From NCBI GenBank assembly GCA_030613055.1, contig JAUWMR010000009.1:30232-94231 (forward strand): a stretch of DNA of 64,000 nucleotides, in the 5' to 3' direction. This document shows positions 34,961 through 44,891 of this stretch, piece after piece. A program made the translations under genes and the position numbers. The stretch is from Desulfobacteraceae bacterium. GTDB lineage: Bacteria; Desulfobacterota; DSM-4660; Desulfatiglandales; Desulfatiglandaceae. Numbering within the stretch: position 1 is the stretch's first letter; each line of letters begins with the position of its first letter. The notes under the pieces are model-generated. The model saw only the letters and a program-made list of their open reading frames with translations. It was not told the DNA's origin and made no database searches.

Positions 34961-36172
34961 ATGCAAGTCTATAACTGGGTTGCAATCACAAAGAGGGGCA
35001 GAAAAATTAAAGGGGAACTTGAGGCTGCTGATGAAAAAATAGCTATGATTCAATTGAAGCGACGCAACCTCACGGTCAAAAAGCTGAAGCCCAAGCCAAA
35101 GGATCTGTTTGAAAATGTCGCCTTTATGCAGCCTAAGATCACCAACAAAGACATAGTCATTTTTACCAGGCAGTTCTCCACAATGATCGACGCGGGGCTT
35201 CCCCTGGTCCAGGGGCTCAATATCTTAGGAGACCAGGCGGAAAACACGAGTTTTAAAAGGGTTCTTAAAAATATCACCAGGGATGTGGAAGGGGGCGCAA
35301 CCTTAGCCGAGGCAATGAAGAAACACCCCAAGGTATTTGACAACCTGTTTGTAAATCTTATAGCTGCCGGCGAAGTTGGTGGTATCCTGGATACTATTTT
35401 ACAGCGTCTTGCCACTTACATAGAAAAGGCGGAAAAACTCAAAGCCCAGGTCAAGGGGGCAATGACCTATCCCATAGTTGTTATAGCCGTGGCCTTCGTG
35501 GTCATAGGAGTAATCCTTGTCTTTGTTATACCTGTCTTCCAGGAGATGTTCGCGGACTTTGGGAAAGCGCTGCCAGTCCCCACCCAGATAGTTGTAGCAA
35601 TGAGCGATTTCCTGAAAAACTATATCCATTACATAATCGGGGCGATTGTCGTTTTTATTTTCGCGTTTAAAAAATACAGGAATACCGCTTTCGGAAGGAA
35701 ACAAACAGACTCCCTGGCCCTGAAACTGCCCATCTTTGGCCCGCTCTTAAAAAAGGTCGCCGTTGCCAGGTTTACAAGGACCCTGGGGACTATGATCAGC
35801 AGCGGCGTACCTATACTTGACGCGTTGGAGGTCGTGGCCAAGACTTCCGGTAATGTTGTTTTAGAAGAGGTGATCTTCGAGGTCCGGGCCAGTATTGCCG
35901 AAGGGCAAACCATTTCCGAACCGCTGGCCGAGACGGATATCTTTCCAGGCATGGTGATTCAAATGATCTCTGTTGGTGAGGCCACAGGGGCCCTCGACAC
36001 AATGTTAGAGAAAATTGCCGACTTCTATGATGATGAGGTGGATACTGCAGTGGCTGCGCTCACATCCATGTTAGAACCGCTGCTCATGGTATTCCTCGGA
36101 GGGTCAATCGGCGGTCTGGTTATTGCCATGTATCTCCCGATTTTCAAACTGGCCGGCGCAATAAGTGGTTAA
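34961..36172 (+). CDS. pilC: Type IV pilus inner-membrane platform protein PilC
   Basis: This 403-residue GspF/PilC-family protein has two T2SF domains, each with the FTRQFSTMIDAGLPLVQGLNIL or FTRTLGTMISSGVPILDALEV motif, and three membrane spans. AAGGAG (34948-34953) lies 7 bp before the ATG at 34961, so an upstream ATG at 34937 is unlikely. The N-terminal YNWVAITKRGRKIKGEL block is typical. Its usual partners pilB and pilT are not upstream here. Confidence 0.95.
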   Translation: MQVYNWVAITKRGRKIKGELEAADEKIAMIQLKRRNLTVKKLKPKPKDLFENVAFMQPKITNKDIVIFTRQFSTMIDAGLPLVQGLNILGDQAENTSFKRVLKNITRDVEGGATLAEAMKKHPKVFDNLFVNLIAAGEVGGILDTILQRLATYIEKAEKLKAQVKGAMTYPIVVIAVAFVVIGVILVFVIPVFQEMFADFGKALPVPTQIVVAMSDFLKNYIHYIIGAIVVFIFAFKKYRNTAFGRKQTDSLALKLPIFGPLLKKVAVARFTRTLGTMISSGVPILDALEVVAKTSGNVVLEEVIFEVRASIAEGQTISEPLAETDIFPGMVIQMISVGEATGALDTMLEKIADFYDDEVDTAVAALTSMLEPLLMVFLGGSIGGLVIAMYLPIFKLAGAISG

Positions 36173-36182
36173 TTCCACAAAT

Positions 36183-37907
36183 ATGGTCGATCCTGACACA
36201 AAGCCTAAAGGGGAAGAACTCACCTCCCGCCTTCAAACCCTCATGTTCCTGAGGGTCCTTTTTGTTTCCTTTTTATTAGGAGCCTCCCTGTTTATCCAGA
36301 TCAAGGAAACTCAGACATATTTCGGTTATATTCAGACTTCCCATTTCCTCCTTTTAGCTACCGTCTATTTCCTGACATTTGTTTATATTATTATCCTCAA
36401 ATACACAAAAAACCTTCTCTGGTCTGCATATCTCCAGTTGTTAGCAGACACCCTTTTCGTTACGGCCATCATTTATACGACCGGAGGCATAGAAAGCATA
36501 TTTTCATTCCTTTATATCTTAACCATCATCAATGGCAGCATTCTCCTCTACCGCAAGGGAGGAATGGTGATTGCCTCCAGCAGCAGCATCCTTTACGGAC
36601 TTTTGCTGGATCTCCATTACTATAACCTGATTCACCCGCTGGGCGCCCGGACAACTTACACAACAGAATACCAGAGTCTTCATCTCTTTTATTCGATTTT
36701 TGTCAATATTGCAGGCTTTTATTTAGTCGCCTATCTCAGCAGCTACCTTTCGGAGCAGACGAGAAAAAGTCATGTTGAACTGAAAGAAAAACAGATAGAC
36801 ATCGATAAGTTAGAGATATTAAATGAGAGCATTATCGACAGCATAACTTCAGGGCTAATTGCGCTGGATGACAACAGCAAGATTATTCTCTACAACCCGG
36901 CCGCCGAGGAAATTTTCGGGATCAAGGCTAATAAGGCATTTGGTCAACAAATCGAACAAGTTTTTCCATTTTTGAACAATTATTTAAAAAATGAGCAACC
37001 GCCTCCAGAACAGACACCCAGGCCCCTTCCGCCGTTCTTCGACCTTCCATATTCAAGACCAGATGGCGAGAAGATCTTTTTCCGGCTTTCCATCTCGCCA
37101 CTTCGCCTACCGTTGGGCAGGAAGGAGGGGCACATTTTGATATTTCAAGACATGACGGAGATCAGGCAGATTGAAGAGGAAATGAAAAAGGTGGAAAATC
37201 TGGCCATGGTAGGTGAGCTTGCCGCGGGAATCGCCCATGAAATAAGAAATCCTATGGCTTCCATAAGTGGGTCAATTCAGATGTTAAAAGAAGGCATGGG
37301 AAAAGACGGTGTAAACAGCCAGTTAATGGATATCATATCAAGAGAAATCAGCCGGCTGAATCATCTGGTAAGCGATTTCCTGCTTTACGCAAGGCCCAAA
37401 AAAGCGCATTTTAAGGACATTAATCTGAACCGGTTGATCCTCGAGTCTCTGAAGCTTATGCAAAATAGCCAGCATTGGACAAAGGAAATGAATGTCGTGA
37501 CAAATTTTAGCCGTCATATTGAGCTTGAATCTGATCCCGAGCAGCTCAATCAGATTTTATGGAATCTATTTCTGAATGCGGCTGAGGCCATGACTAAAGG
37601 AGGCTCACTAAATGTGATAACGGACCTGGAGTCAGACAGGCCTGAATCTGACCGGAAAAAGGTAAAAGTCGTTATCCATGATACGGGGGACGGTTTCAGT
37701 AAGAAAGCCCTGTCACAGCTTTTTATCCCGTTTTTCACAACCAAAGAAGGCGGCTCCGGTCTGGGGCTGGCAACTGTAAAACGGATTGTGGAAGGACTTC
37801 AGGGAGAAGTCACAGGAAGTAATCATCCTGAAGGAGGGGCCAAGATCACTATACTGCTCCCTGTATCGCCCTTCCGGCCGGCCATGATTCAGGAAAGGCC
37901 ACATTAA
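36183..37907 (+). CDS. pilS: PilS-type sensor histidine kinase
   Basis: This ~574-residue membrane kinase has about six N-terminal helices (~residues 25-190), a short coiled coil, a PAS domain (~215-310, IDSITSGLIALDDNSKIILYNPAAEEIFG), a HisKA domain with His in GIAHEIRNPMAS, and a HATPase with GDGFSKKAL and GGSGLGLATVKR. The architecture and the position directly after pilC support PilS, which with PilR controls pilin transcription through sigma-54. The start is uncertain: ATG 36183 or an overlapping GTG at 36165. No pilR follows. Confidence 0.88.
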   Translation: MVDPDTKPKGEELTSRLQTLMFLRVLFVSFLLGASLFIQIKETQTYFGYIQTSHFLLLATVYFLTFVYIIILKYTKNLLWSAYLQLLADTLFVTAIIYTTGGIESIFSFLYILTIINGSILLYRKGGMVIASSSSILYGLLLDLHYYNLIHPLGARTTYTTEYQSLHLFYSIFVNIAGFYLVAYLSSYLSEQTRKSHVELKEKQIDIDKLEILNESIIDSITSGLIALDDNSKIILYNPAAEEIFGIKANKAFGQQIEQVFPFLNNYLKNEQPPPEQTPRPLPPFFDLPYSRPDGEKIFFRLSISPLRLPLGRKEGHILIFQDMTEIRQIEEEMKKVENLAMVGELAAGIAHEIRNPMASISGSIQMLKEGMGKDGVNSQLMDIISREISRLNHLVSDFLLYARPKKAHFKDINLNRLILESLKLMQNSQHWTKEMNVVTNFSRHIELESDPEQLNQILWNLFLNAAEAMTKGGSLNVITDLESDRPESDRKKVKVVIHDTGDGFSKKALSQLFIPFFTTKEGGSGLGLATVKRIVEGLQGEVTGSNHPEGGAKITILLPVSPFRPAMIQERPH

Positions 37908-38418
37908 TATACGTTTCCAGAAAAACATTTGGAGTTTTATCCAAACAGATGAAAGTGTTGCTGCGGCCCAGTTGTAACATTCGGCGTAAGGTAAGAGTTT
38001 AGTAACTACACAGGTATTTATTATACAGGATAACAGGATTAACTTGATTTTTTTTTGAATCCTGTAAATCCTTAAGATATCCTGATAGACCGTTCCTTGC
38101 TTTATGTGTAATTGCTTGGGTGAAACCCTTCTATTATAATCTGTTTTAACCCGTTCTCCCCATTGATCGGTAGTTATTTTATATATTCATTTCATATTTA
38201 AGAAAAATGCAGAGAGATTATATTAAATTCCTTATTCGGTTTTTATCTGTAAGGTATATTACCAGGATTTTTTATTTGATTTACAGGATTATTACAATAA
38301 GGGCTTGTTTGTGACTTAATAAAAATAGATTCCTGTTTATCCATGCCTGCCCAGCAGAACGCAGGGTTATCCTGTCTAAAAAAAGAGCTCCCTGAATAGT
38401 AACAGAGTTTATTCCATT
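37908..38418. other. Non-coding region with ACAGGATAACAGGATT-type repeats
   Basis: GTAACTACACAGGTATT (38002-38018) matches 12499-12515. It is followed by imperfect inverted copies of ACAGGATTAACTTGATTTTT / AATCCTGTAAATCC and further CAGGAT fragments to ~38370. No pilR or other gene remnant was recognised. Confidence 0.55.
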
Positions 38419-40926
38419 ATGTCGATATTAGACCAGCAGTGGTTTTCCAGTATCAGCCGCCCAAGCCGCTATATAGGAAATGAGGTCAACTCCATAAAAA
38501 AGGACCCGTCCCAGATAGAGGTTTCCATCGCTCTCGTGTTTCCCGATATTTACGAAATTGGCATGTCCCATACCGGTCTAAAGATTCTGTACCATATCTT
38601 AAACAGTCACCACTGGTTGACAGCTGAAAGGGCCTTTTCTCCCTGGATCGATCTTGAAAAAGAACTGCGACACCGGAAGATTCCTCTCACCACACTGGAA
38701 TCCAATCTGCCCCTGTCTGACTTTGATATAGTAGGTTTTAGTCTTCAGCATGAGCTTTGTTACACTAATGTTTTGGACATACTCGCTCTTTGCAATATAC
38801 CCTTTCTTGCCCGTAAAAGGAGTGACGCAGACCCTCTCATAATTGCCGGTGGTCCCGCATGCTTTAATCCGGAGCCTGTTGCAGAATTTTTTGATGCGAT
38901 TGTGGTCGGTGACGGCGAAGACGCGGCCCTTGAGATATGCAGGACGGTCCGAAAAGCAAAACACCGCAATATAAACAACAGAAGAGATATACTGTCTTCA
39001 ATGCATCGAATCAGGGGCATATACGTTCCCTCCTGTTTCAACGTTATTTATCGGCCTGACGGGACGGTAGATGCAATTGAACCGCTTATTCCGTATTACC
39101 GGTTCGTGGAAAAGGCCCTCATCCCTGATATCGAAGAGTATCCCTTTCCCGACCGTCAGGTCGTTCCTTTTACAGGACTGGTCCATGACCGTTTAGCAGT
39201 AGAAATCTCACGTGGTTGTACCCGGGGCTGCCGGTTTTGCCAGGCAGGAATGACATACCGTCCGGTTAGGGAGCGGGCTCCCGAATCAATTCTTGAGACA
39301 TCAGAAAAGGCACTGAGACATACCGGTTACGATGATATCTCCCTCCTTTCCCTGAGTTCCGGGGATTACAGTTCCATAGGGCCCCTTCTCACTGCCCTGA
39401 TGGATCGTCAGTCAAATAATAAGGTTGCAGTAAGCCTTCCCTCCTTGAGAATCGACACTTTGGATGCTCCGTTAATGGAGCAGATAAAAAGAGTCCGAAA
39501 AACCGGCTTTACATTAGCACCAGAGGCGGGAAATGACAGGTTAAGAACAATAATTAACAAAGGATTAAAGCAAAAAGATATCCTGGAAACTGCCCGGGCC
39601 GTATACGGGATGGGATGGAATCTGATCAAACTATATTTTATGATCGGGCTTCCCTTCGAAGAGGAAAAAGATCTTCAGGACATCATCAACCTGGCAAAAC
39701 AAATCGTGGGCCAGGCAGGCAGAAAAAGCAAAAGGGCCAAACTGAATGTCAGCATCTCCACATTTGTGCCCAAATCTCATACCCCGTTTATGTGGTATCC
39801 ACAAATCACTTCAAAAGAAAGCCGAAGGCGTGTACAATTTATCAGGAACGGGTTAAAGGGCAGTCCTGTTCGGGTCAAATGGAACCAGCCTGAGTTAAGC
39901 TGGCTGGAAGGAATATTTTCAAGGGGTGATAGGAAACTGAGCCGGGCACTTATGGAAGCATGGCGATTAGGGGCCAGATTTGACGCCTGGGGAGAGTGCT
40001 TCCGGATTGAAATCTGGGAAAAGGCATTCAAGGCCACAGGGGTGAATCCCGACTTCTACCTCCAACGAAAAAGGCCCCTAAGTGAAACCATGCCTTGGGA
40101 TCATATCAAATCCGGAGTCACTAAGGAATACCTCAAAAGAGAGTGGAAAAAAGCGCAAACAGAGATACAGACCCCGGATTGCAGGGAAAAATGCCTTGAA
40201 TGTGGGGTATGCGATCACAAAATCGTTGATCCTGTTCTTTTCAAGGACTGGGATTCACCAGGTATGAAGAACTTATCCACAGCCCCCCCGATCCCGGAGT
40301 CAAGGAAATATTGCCTTACTTTCACAAAACTGGACCATGCCAGGTATCTCGGCCATCTGGAACTCGTTAGTGTTTTTATCAGGGCCTTAAAAAGGGCCGG
40401 GCTTAATCTCGTCTACTCCAGAGGCTTTCATCCCATGCCCAAGGTGTCATTTGCCTGCGCTTTGCCCGTGGGGACCGAGAGCATTCAGGAAACCGTTGAC
40501 ATTGAAGTTGCCGGAAAAGGAGATATAGCCTCTTTAAAAAATATTATCAACCGGCAGTTACCTGACGGTATCTCCGTTACCTCCGTTGATGAGGTTCCAC
40601 ATAATAGAAAAAGACAACTATTAATAGAAAGCCATTTTCTTATGACCCTGAACGGCCTTGAACTTAAAAAGGATGATCTGGACAGGTTTCTCATGTCAGA
40701 CTATTTTCCTGTTGTTAAAATAAACAAAAAAGGAGAACATAAGATTAATGCCAGGCCCCTGGTAAAATCCTTAAAGCTTGTATCACCGGATGAAATAGAA
40801 CTGGTCATACAGCACTTATCCGGTCCTCAACTGAAACCGGCCGAAATTGTCAAAAGTATATTCACCTTAAAGGATTCCCAGGCCACCGGCATAAAGATAC
40901 TCAAAACCAGGCAGATCCTTGAATAA
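38419..40926 (+). CDS. Radical SAM protein, TIGR03960 family fused to a TIGR03936/DUF2344 domain
   Basis: This 835-residue fusion has an N-terminal B12-binding-like domain (~20-190, with VGFSLQHELCYTNVLDIL and DAIVVGDGEDAALE). The radical SAM core carries the CxxxCxxC cluster in SRGCTRGCRFCQAG (cysteines near 267, 271 and 274). A CxxC-rich linker (CREKCLECGVCDHKIVD) follows, then a C-terminal DUF2344 domain from ~630 (YCLTFTKLDHARYLGHLELV). Its biochemical role is not established. The fusion is commonly next to rng, as here (8 bp gap), suggesting a link to RNA metabolism. Confidence 0.93.
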   Translation: MSILDQQWFSSISRPSRYIGNEVNSIKKDPSQIEVSIALVFPDIYEIGMSHTGLKILYHILNSHHWLTAERAFSPWIDLEKELRHRKIPLTTLESNLPLSDFDIVGFSLQHELCYTNVLDILALCNIPFLARKRSDADPLIIAGGPACFNPEPVAEFFDAIVVGDGEDAALEICRTVRKAKHRNINNRRDILSSMHRIRGIYVPSCFNVIYRPDGTVDAIEPLIPYYRFVEKALIPDIEEYPFPDRQVVPFTGLVHDRLAVEISRGCTRGCRFCQAGMTYRPVRERAPESILETSEKALRHTGYDDISLLSLSSGDYSSIGPLLTALMDRQSNNKVAVSLPSLRIDTLDAPLMEQIKRVRKTGFTLAPEAGNDRLRTIINKGLKQKDILETARAVYGMGWNLIKLYFMIGLPFEEEKDLQDIINLAKQIVGQAGRKSKRAKLNVSISTFVPKSHTPFMWYPQITSKESRRRVQFIRNGLKGSPVRVKWNQPELSWLEGIFSRGDRKLSRALMEAWRLGARFDAWGECFRIEIWEKAFKATGVNPDFYLQRKRPLSETMPWDHIKSGVTKEYLKREWKKAQTEIQTPDCREKCLECGVCDHKIVDPVLFKDWDSPGMKNLSTAPPIPESRKYCLTFTKLDHARYLGHLELVSVFIRALKRAGLNLVYSRGFHPMPKVSFACALPVGTESIQETVDIEVAGKGDIASLKNIINRQLPDGISVTSVDEVPHNRKRQLLIESHFLMTLNGLELKKDDLDRFLMSDYFPVVKINKKGEHKINARPLVKSLKLVSPDEIELVIQHLSGPQLKPAEIVKSIFTLKDSQATGIKILKTRQILE

Positions 40927-40934
40927 AACAGCCC

Positions 40935-42473
40935 ATGTCCAACGAAATCATTATAAATGTCAGACCTTATGAAACCAGAGTCGCCCTTGTTGAAAACGGC
41001 ATGGTTGTGGAACTATATATTGAGAGAGCAACTGGCCATGAATTAGCGGGGAATATATATCGAGGAAGGGTGGTCAGGGTTCTACCAGGCATGCAGGCAT
41101 CCTTCGTGGATATTGGCCTTGACAGAACAGCTTTTCTCTATGTCTCTGATGTGCATAAGGACTTTGTGGATCTTGAAAAAATGATGCTTGGCAACCATAA
41201 TGAGAACACGGAGGATGTTTTTTTGGACTCGGAAATAACGTCATGGAATCATCTTCAGGACATCCCTTTTCAGATAGAAGATCTGCTTCATGAGGGCCAG
41301 GATATCATGGCCCAGGTAATCAGGGAACCCATAGGGAATAAGGGAGCCCGGATTACTTCACACATTTCTCTCCCCGGAAGGCATCTTGTTCTCATGCCCA
41401 CGGTTAACCATATTGGCGTATCTCGAAAGATAGAGGACAGAGTAGAGAGAGAGAGACTGAAAATGATAATTGAAGAAATGAGGCCAGGCGATTTCGGGGT
41501 CATCGTCAGGACGGCTGCCGAGGGCGCCTCCAAAGAAGAACTAAAACCCGAGATGGACGCGCTTGTAGAGCTCTGGACCAAAATCCAGAAGAAAAAGGAA
41601 AGCGGCTCAAGTCCCAGGCTCCTCCACAGGGATCTGCCCATAGCACTGAGGTCCGTTCGGGACCTTTTTTCAAAGGACGTGGATTGTCTAACTATTGACT
41701 CACGCGAAGAACATAAAAATATTATGGAGTTTATCGGGACCTTCTCTCCCAAATTGAAGCATGTTGTGCAACTCTATGATGGGCCAGAACCTATTTTTGA
41801 TTCTTTTGGAATCGAAATGGATGTTTCCCGCGCTTTCGACAACAGGATCTGGCTGAAATCCGGTGGGTATATCGTAATTGAACTGACAGAAGCCCTCACG
41901 ACCATAGATGTTAATACCGGCAGTTATGTGGGCAAGAGAAATCTGGAGGAAACTATTCTAAAGACAAACTTAGAGGCGGTTAAAGAAATTGCCTACCAGT
42001 TACGCCTGAAAAACATAGGTGGTATTATTGTAATTGATTTTATCGACATGGAAAAAATGGCAAACCGGCAACACATCTTTATCTCCCTTAAAGAGGCGCT
42101 GGCTAAAGATAGGGCTAAAACAAACATCCTCCAGATGTCTGATCTGGGACTAATTGAGATGACCCGGAAGAGAACACGCGCCAACCTGACCAACCTGCTG
42201 TCTGAAACCTGTTTCTACTGCGAAGGAAAGGGATTTATTAAGTCAAAAAGAACCATCTGTTACGATTTTTTCAGAGCGCTGGAAAGAGAGTGCGCAACCC
42301 CCGAAAAGGAGGGCTACGCCCATATCTCGGTAAACCCGGAAATTGATCTTTTTCTGAGAGAAGAAGAGCAGCAATCGATCATGGATTTAGAAAAAAGATT
42401 GAAAAAACGGATAATTATTATTGCCAAAGAAGATTATCATATGGAACAATATGAGATCAGCGTCCAATCTTAG
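40935..42473 (+). CDS. rng: Ribonuclease G
   Basis: This 512-residue RNase E/G-family endonuclease has an N-terminal S1 domain (~35-150, YRGRVVRVLPGMQASFVDIGLDRTAFLY) and a DNase I-like catalytic domain with TTIDVNTGSYVGK and IVIDFIDM carrying the metal-binding aspartates. The zinc-link CFYCEGKG is near 421. The length equals RNase G, without the long RNase E scaffold tail. It processes 5S/16S rRNA precursors and mRNA. Co-transcription with the radical SAM fusion is likely. Confidence 0.96.
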   Translation: MSNEIIINVRPYETRVALVENGMVVELYIERATGHELAGNIYRGRVVRVLPGMQASFVDIGLDRTAFLYVSDVHKDFVDLEKMMLGNHNENTEDVFLDSEITSWNHLQDIPFQIEDLLHEGQDIMAQVIREPIGNKGARITSHISLPGRHLVLMPTVNHIGVSRKIEDRVERERLKMIIEEMRPGDFGVIVRTAAEGASKEELKPEMDALVELWTKIQKKKESGSSPRLLHRDLPIALRSVRDLFSKDVDCLTIDSREEHKNIMEFIGTFSPKLKHVVQLYDGPEPIFDSFGIEMDVSRAFDNRIWLKSGGYIVIELTEALTTIDVNTGSYVGKRNLEETILKTNLEAVKEIAYQLRLKNIGGIIVIDFIDMEKMANRQHIFISLKEALAKDRAKTNILQMSDLGLIEMTRKRTRANLTNLLSETCFYCEGKGFIKSKRTICYDFFRALERECATPEKEGYAHISVNPEIDLFLREEEQQSIMDLEKRLKKRIIIIAKEDYHMEQYEISVQS

Positions 42474-42496
42474 AAAGTGTTACATTTGAGGAAATT

Positions 42497-43351
42497 ATGA
42501 AAACACCCCTTGTAAAAGTGGCGGGTCTTACCGATGTAGGCCTTAAACGAGACGGAAACGAAGACTTTCTATCCATAGATGCCAGCCTGGACCTTTATGT
42601 TGTTGCGGATGGGATGGGAGGGCATTTGGCCGGAGAGGTTGCCAGCCGGACGGCAGTAGAATTAATCAACAAAAGCTTCCGGCAATGGAAAGAATCGGAT
42701 ATACCTGTGGAAGAGATATTCGGGTATCCCGATACTTCACTTTCCAAGACAGGGAACTATGTCTTAGGCAGCATCCGGTTAGCCAACAAAGTCATTCATG
42801 AGATGGCTTCCCAGCACAATAAATATCATGGCATGGGAACGACCATAGCCGTCCTGGCCGTCCAGCCCGGACTGATCATATCTGCCAACGCAGGCGACAG
42901 TCCGATTTATCTGATAAGAAACGGACAGATAGAAAAAATATCCAAGGATCACAAATTTGTTTCCGAACAGGTTGAAATGGGTATCATGACTATTGAAGAG
43001 GCAGAGGAATCACCCATGAAACACGTGTTAACCAAAAACCTCGGGTCCTCCGAAAACCTGGATCCGGATGTTTTCGAGATCGAACCTGCAAAAAATGATC
43101 GCTTTATTCTGTGTAGCGATGGCCTTACTGATCTCCTCTCTGACGATGAAATACTGCAGATGGTGGAAGAAGAGGGTAATCCCGAAGTTTTGTGCATAAA
43201 TCTCATAGATATGGCGCTTCAAAGAGGGGGACACGATAATACGACGGTCGTTTCAGTGTATCTGTCGGACATAAAAAGACAAAAATCCGGTCTTTTGCGA
43301 AAAATCAGGGCCGTTCTGGGCAGTTTTTTCGCCTCAAGGAAGAAATTTTAA
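42497..43351 (+). CDS. PP2C-type serine/threonine phosphatase
   Basis: This 284-residue metal-dependent phosphatase of the Stp/PppA type has motifs DVGLKRDGNEDF (motif 1), YVVADGMGGHLAGEVAS (motif 2), GTTIAVL, SANAGDSPIYLIRNG, LCSDGLTDLLSDDEI and GGHDNTTVVSVYL. The metal aspartates are all present. A basic C-terminal tail (GSFFASRKKF) follows the domain. The next gene encodes an FHA protein, so a Ser/Thr phospho-signalling pair is likely. No Hanks-type kinase is in the window. Confidence 0.94.
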   Translation: MKTPLVKVAGLTDVGLKRDGNEDFLSIDASLDLYVVADGMGGHLAGEVASRTAVELINKSFRQWKESDIPVEEIFGYPDTSLSKTGNYVLGSIRLANKVIHEMASQHNKYHGMGTTIAVLAVQPGLIISANAGDSPIYLIRNGQIEKISKDHKFVSEQVEMGIMTIEEAEESPMKHVLTKNLGSSENLDPDVFEIEPAKNDRFILCSDGLTDLLSDDEILQMVEEEGNPEVLCINLIDMALQRGGHDNTTVVSVYLSDIKRQKSGLLRKIRAVLGSFFASRKKF

Positions 43352-43441
43352 AAAAAATGAGCCCAAAACCTATTTCATATTGCAATTTGATGGACTAATG
43401 AAGTAATATTCTATATTTCAAGCAATATAGGGAGGCAAATC

Positions 43442-44161
43442 ATGGGGAGAATTATCTTGACGTTTAATAAGCAGATCATAAAGAAATTCTCTTTTGACAA
43501 AGACAGCATGACCATCGGCCGAAAGCCCGAAAACGATGTGCAGATCGATAATCTCGCAGTATCCGGTTATCACGCAAAGATTGACAAGGCAGGCTCTCAA
43601 TTTATTTTGACGGACTTAAAGAGCACAAACGGCACTTTCGTAAATCGCGAACAGGTTGTTTCCCATACCCTGAATCATGGAGACAACATCCAGATAGGGA
43701 AGCACGTTCTCCTCTTTTTGTCATCTGACAAACCGGCCGCTGAAGCAGAACAGTCGCCACAGGAGCCAGATTTAGACAAAACAATGATATTGGATACAGC
43801 CAAACAGCGTGAACTCCTCTCAAAACAGGGGGCTTCCGCTGAGGCGGCCCAAAAAGCGGAAAAAATCGGTGTTCTGACCGCGCTTGACGGTTCTGACATT
43901 GGCGAAATTCAATTGACAAAAAAACTGACCAGAATCGGTAAAGCGGATACTTCGGAGATAAGACTCGGTGGAATGATGATGGGAGCTACTGCGGCAACGA
44001 TCAGCAAGCGCCCCTCCGGTTACGCCATTACCTTCACCGGCGGAATGGCAAAACTCAAGGTTAACGGGGAGATTGTGCAGGAAAGCGCACAACTAAAAGA
44101 TTTTGACACGATCGAGATTGGTTCCCACAAATTTCAATTTTATCAAAAAGAGGTAAAATAG
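43442..44161 (+). CDS. FHA domain protein with two FHA-like domains
   Basis: This 239-residue protein has an N-terminal canonical FHA domain (~1-95) with MTIGRKPENDVQIDN, the SGYHAKI phosphothreonine-binding loop and DLKSTNGTFVN. An acidic linker with two Thr (DLDKTMILDT, ~115-125) could be a phosphorylation site. A second, divergent FHA-like domain follows (~140-239), with LTRIGKADTSEIRLGG but no clear Ser/His binding loop. It probably recognises phosphothreonine proteins handled by the upstream PP2C. Confidence 0.9.
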   Translation: MGRIILTFNKQIIKKFSFDKDSMTIGRKPENDVQIDNLAVSGYHAKIDKAGSQFILTDLKSTNGTFVNREQVVSHTLNHGDNIQIGKHVLLFLSSDKPAAEAEQSPQEPDLDKTMILDTAKQRELLSKQGASAEAAQKAEKIGVLTALDGSDIGEIQLTKKLTRIGKADTSEIRLGGMMMGATAATISKRPSGYAITFTGGMAKLKVNGEIVQESAQLKDFDTIEIGSHKFQFYQKEVK

Positions 44162-44163
44162 TT

Positions 44164-44391
44164 CTAAACGGTCTTCCGTTTCCTTTTGAGTTCGGCCAGG
44201 CCCTGCTTTATCTGTTTTTTTGTAAAAGTCTTCTTGCACTTTGTGCATTCGTACATTTCATCTAATATTTCATCATAAATGAGATGATCGGAGAAGTTAA
44301 CACTGTGGAAGCGAAGGGAAAAATTGAATACGGGTTTGAAGTCTTTGTTGGCGCAGCTATCACATAAAAAGTAGTCCCGAATATCATCCAT
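44164..44391 (-). CDS. Small zinc-ribbon protein
   Basis: This 75-residue protein has two CxxC pairs (FLCDSCAN near the N-terminus, YECTKCKKTF near 50), consistent with one zinc ribbon, and a basic C-terminus (KQGLAELKRKRKTV). It is convergent with the FHA gene, 2 bp apart. The function is unknown; nucleic acid or protein binding is possible. Confidence 0.75.
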   Translation of the reverse strand: MDDIRDYFLCDSCANKDFKPVFNFSLRFHSVNFSDHLIYDEILDEMYECTKCKKTFTKKQIKQGLAELKRKRKTV

Positions 44392-44891
44392 CCGTGTTTC
44401 CTCCTAAAAAAGCATTCATTATAAAACCTTTATTTTTAATACGTTGTACAAATTTCGAGACATTGTTTTATGTTTTCATGGAGCCACCGTGCGGAGTTGA
44501 ACCGCAGACATCCTCATTACGAGTGAGGTGCTCTACCATCTGAGCTACGGTGGCTTAATGCAGTGCTGACAGAATATAGATTCTTTTTTTTTAAGTGTCC
44601 ATAATTTTTTTGTCCCCCGTGCCATAAAAAAAGAGTGCCTGATCCCGCCACGGCTGGACTAAAGTTTAAAGTGCCCGCCTCTGGCGGATAAACCTAAAGC
44701 CCGCCCTCCCCGTCCCGAGACCGGGACGGGATCGGGAGGTGCGACTTGTTCATATATTGACATTGCTTATATTTTTCATTCCAAACTTGAATTTTTGAGC
44801 ATAGAGTGTCTGTGATCGGTCTGGGCCAGGGTTGTTGTACGCCTTCGGCGTGCTATTTTATGAAATCGATTAATCAAAAATGAGGTGACAT
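44392..44891. other. Non-coding region holding tRNA-Thr and repeats
   Basis: Apart from the tRNA, it contains a CTAAAGTTTAAAGTGCC fragment (44659-44675), a CCGTCCCGAGACCGGGACGG hairpin (~44720) and GTACGCCTTCGGCGTGCTATTT (44838-44859), which is repeated at 29959-29980. The last 30 bp lead into pyrF. Confidence 0.6.
44479..44554 (-). tRNA. tRNA-Thr, anticodon CGU, CCA encoded
   Basis: Read on the minus strand, the acceptor stem GCCACCG / CGGTGGC pairs over 7 bp. The D stem is GCTC/GAGC. The anticodon arm is CCTCA-CTCGTAA-TGAGG with anticodon CGT, decoding ACG (Thr). The T arm is TGCGG-TTCAACT-CCGCA. The discriminator T is followed by an encoded CCA. Confidence 0.95.

Noticed and set aside
38002..38418. 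A decayed pilR gene after pilS
   Set aside because: No frame of this stretch shows receiver, AAA+ or helix-turn-helix motifs; it consists of repeats.
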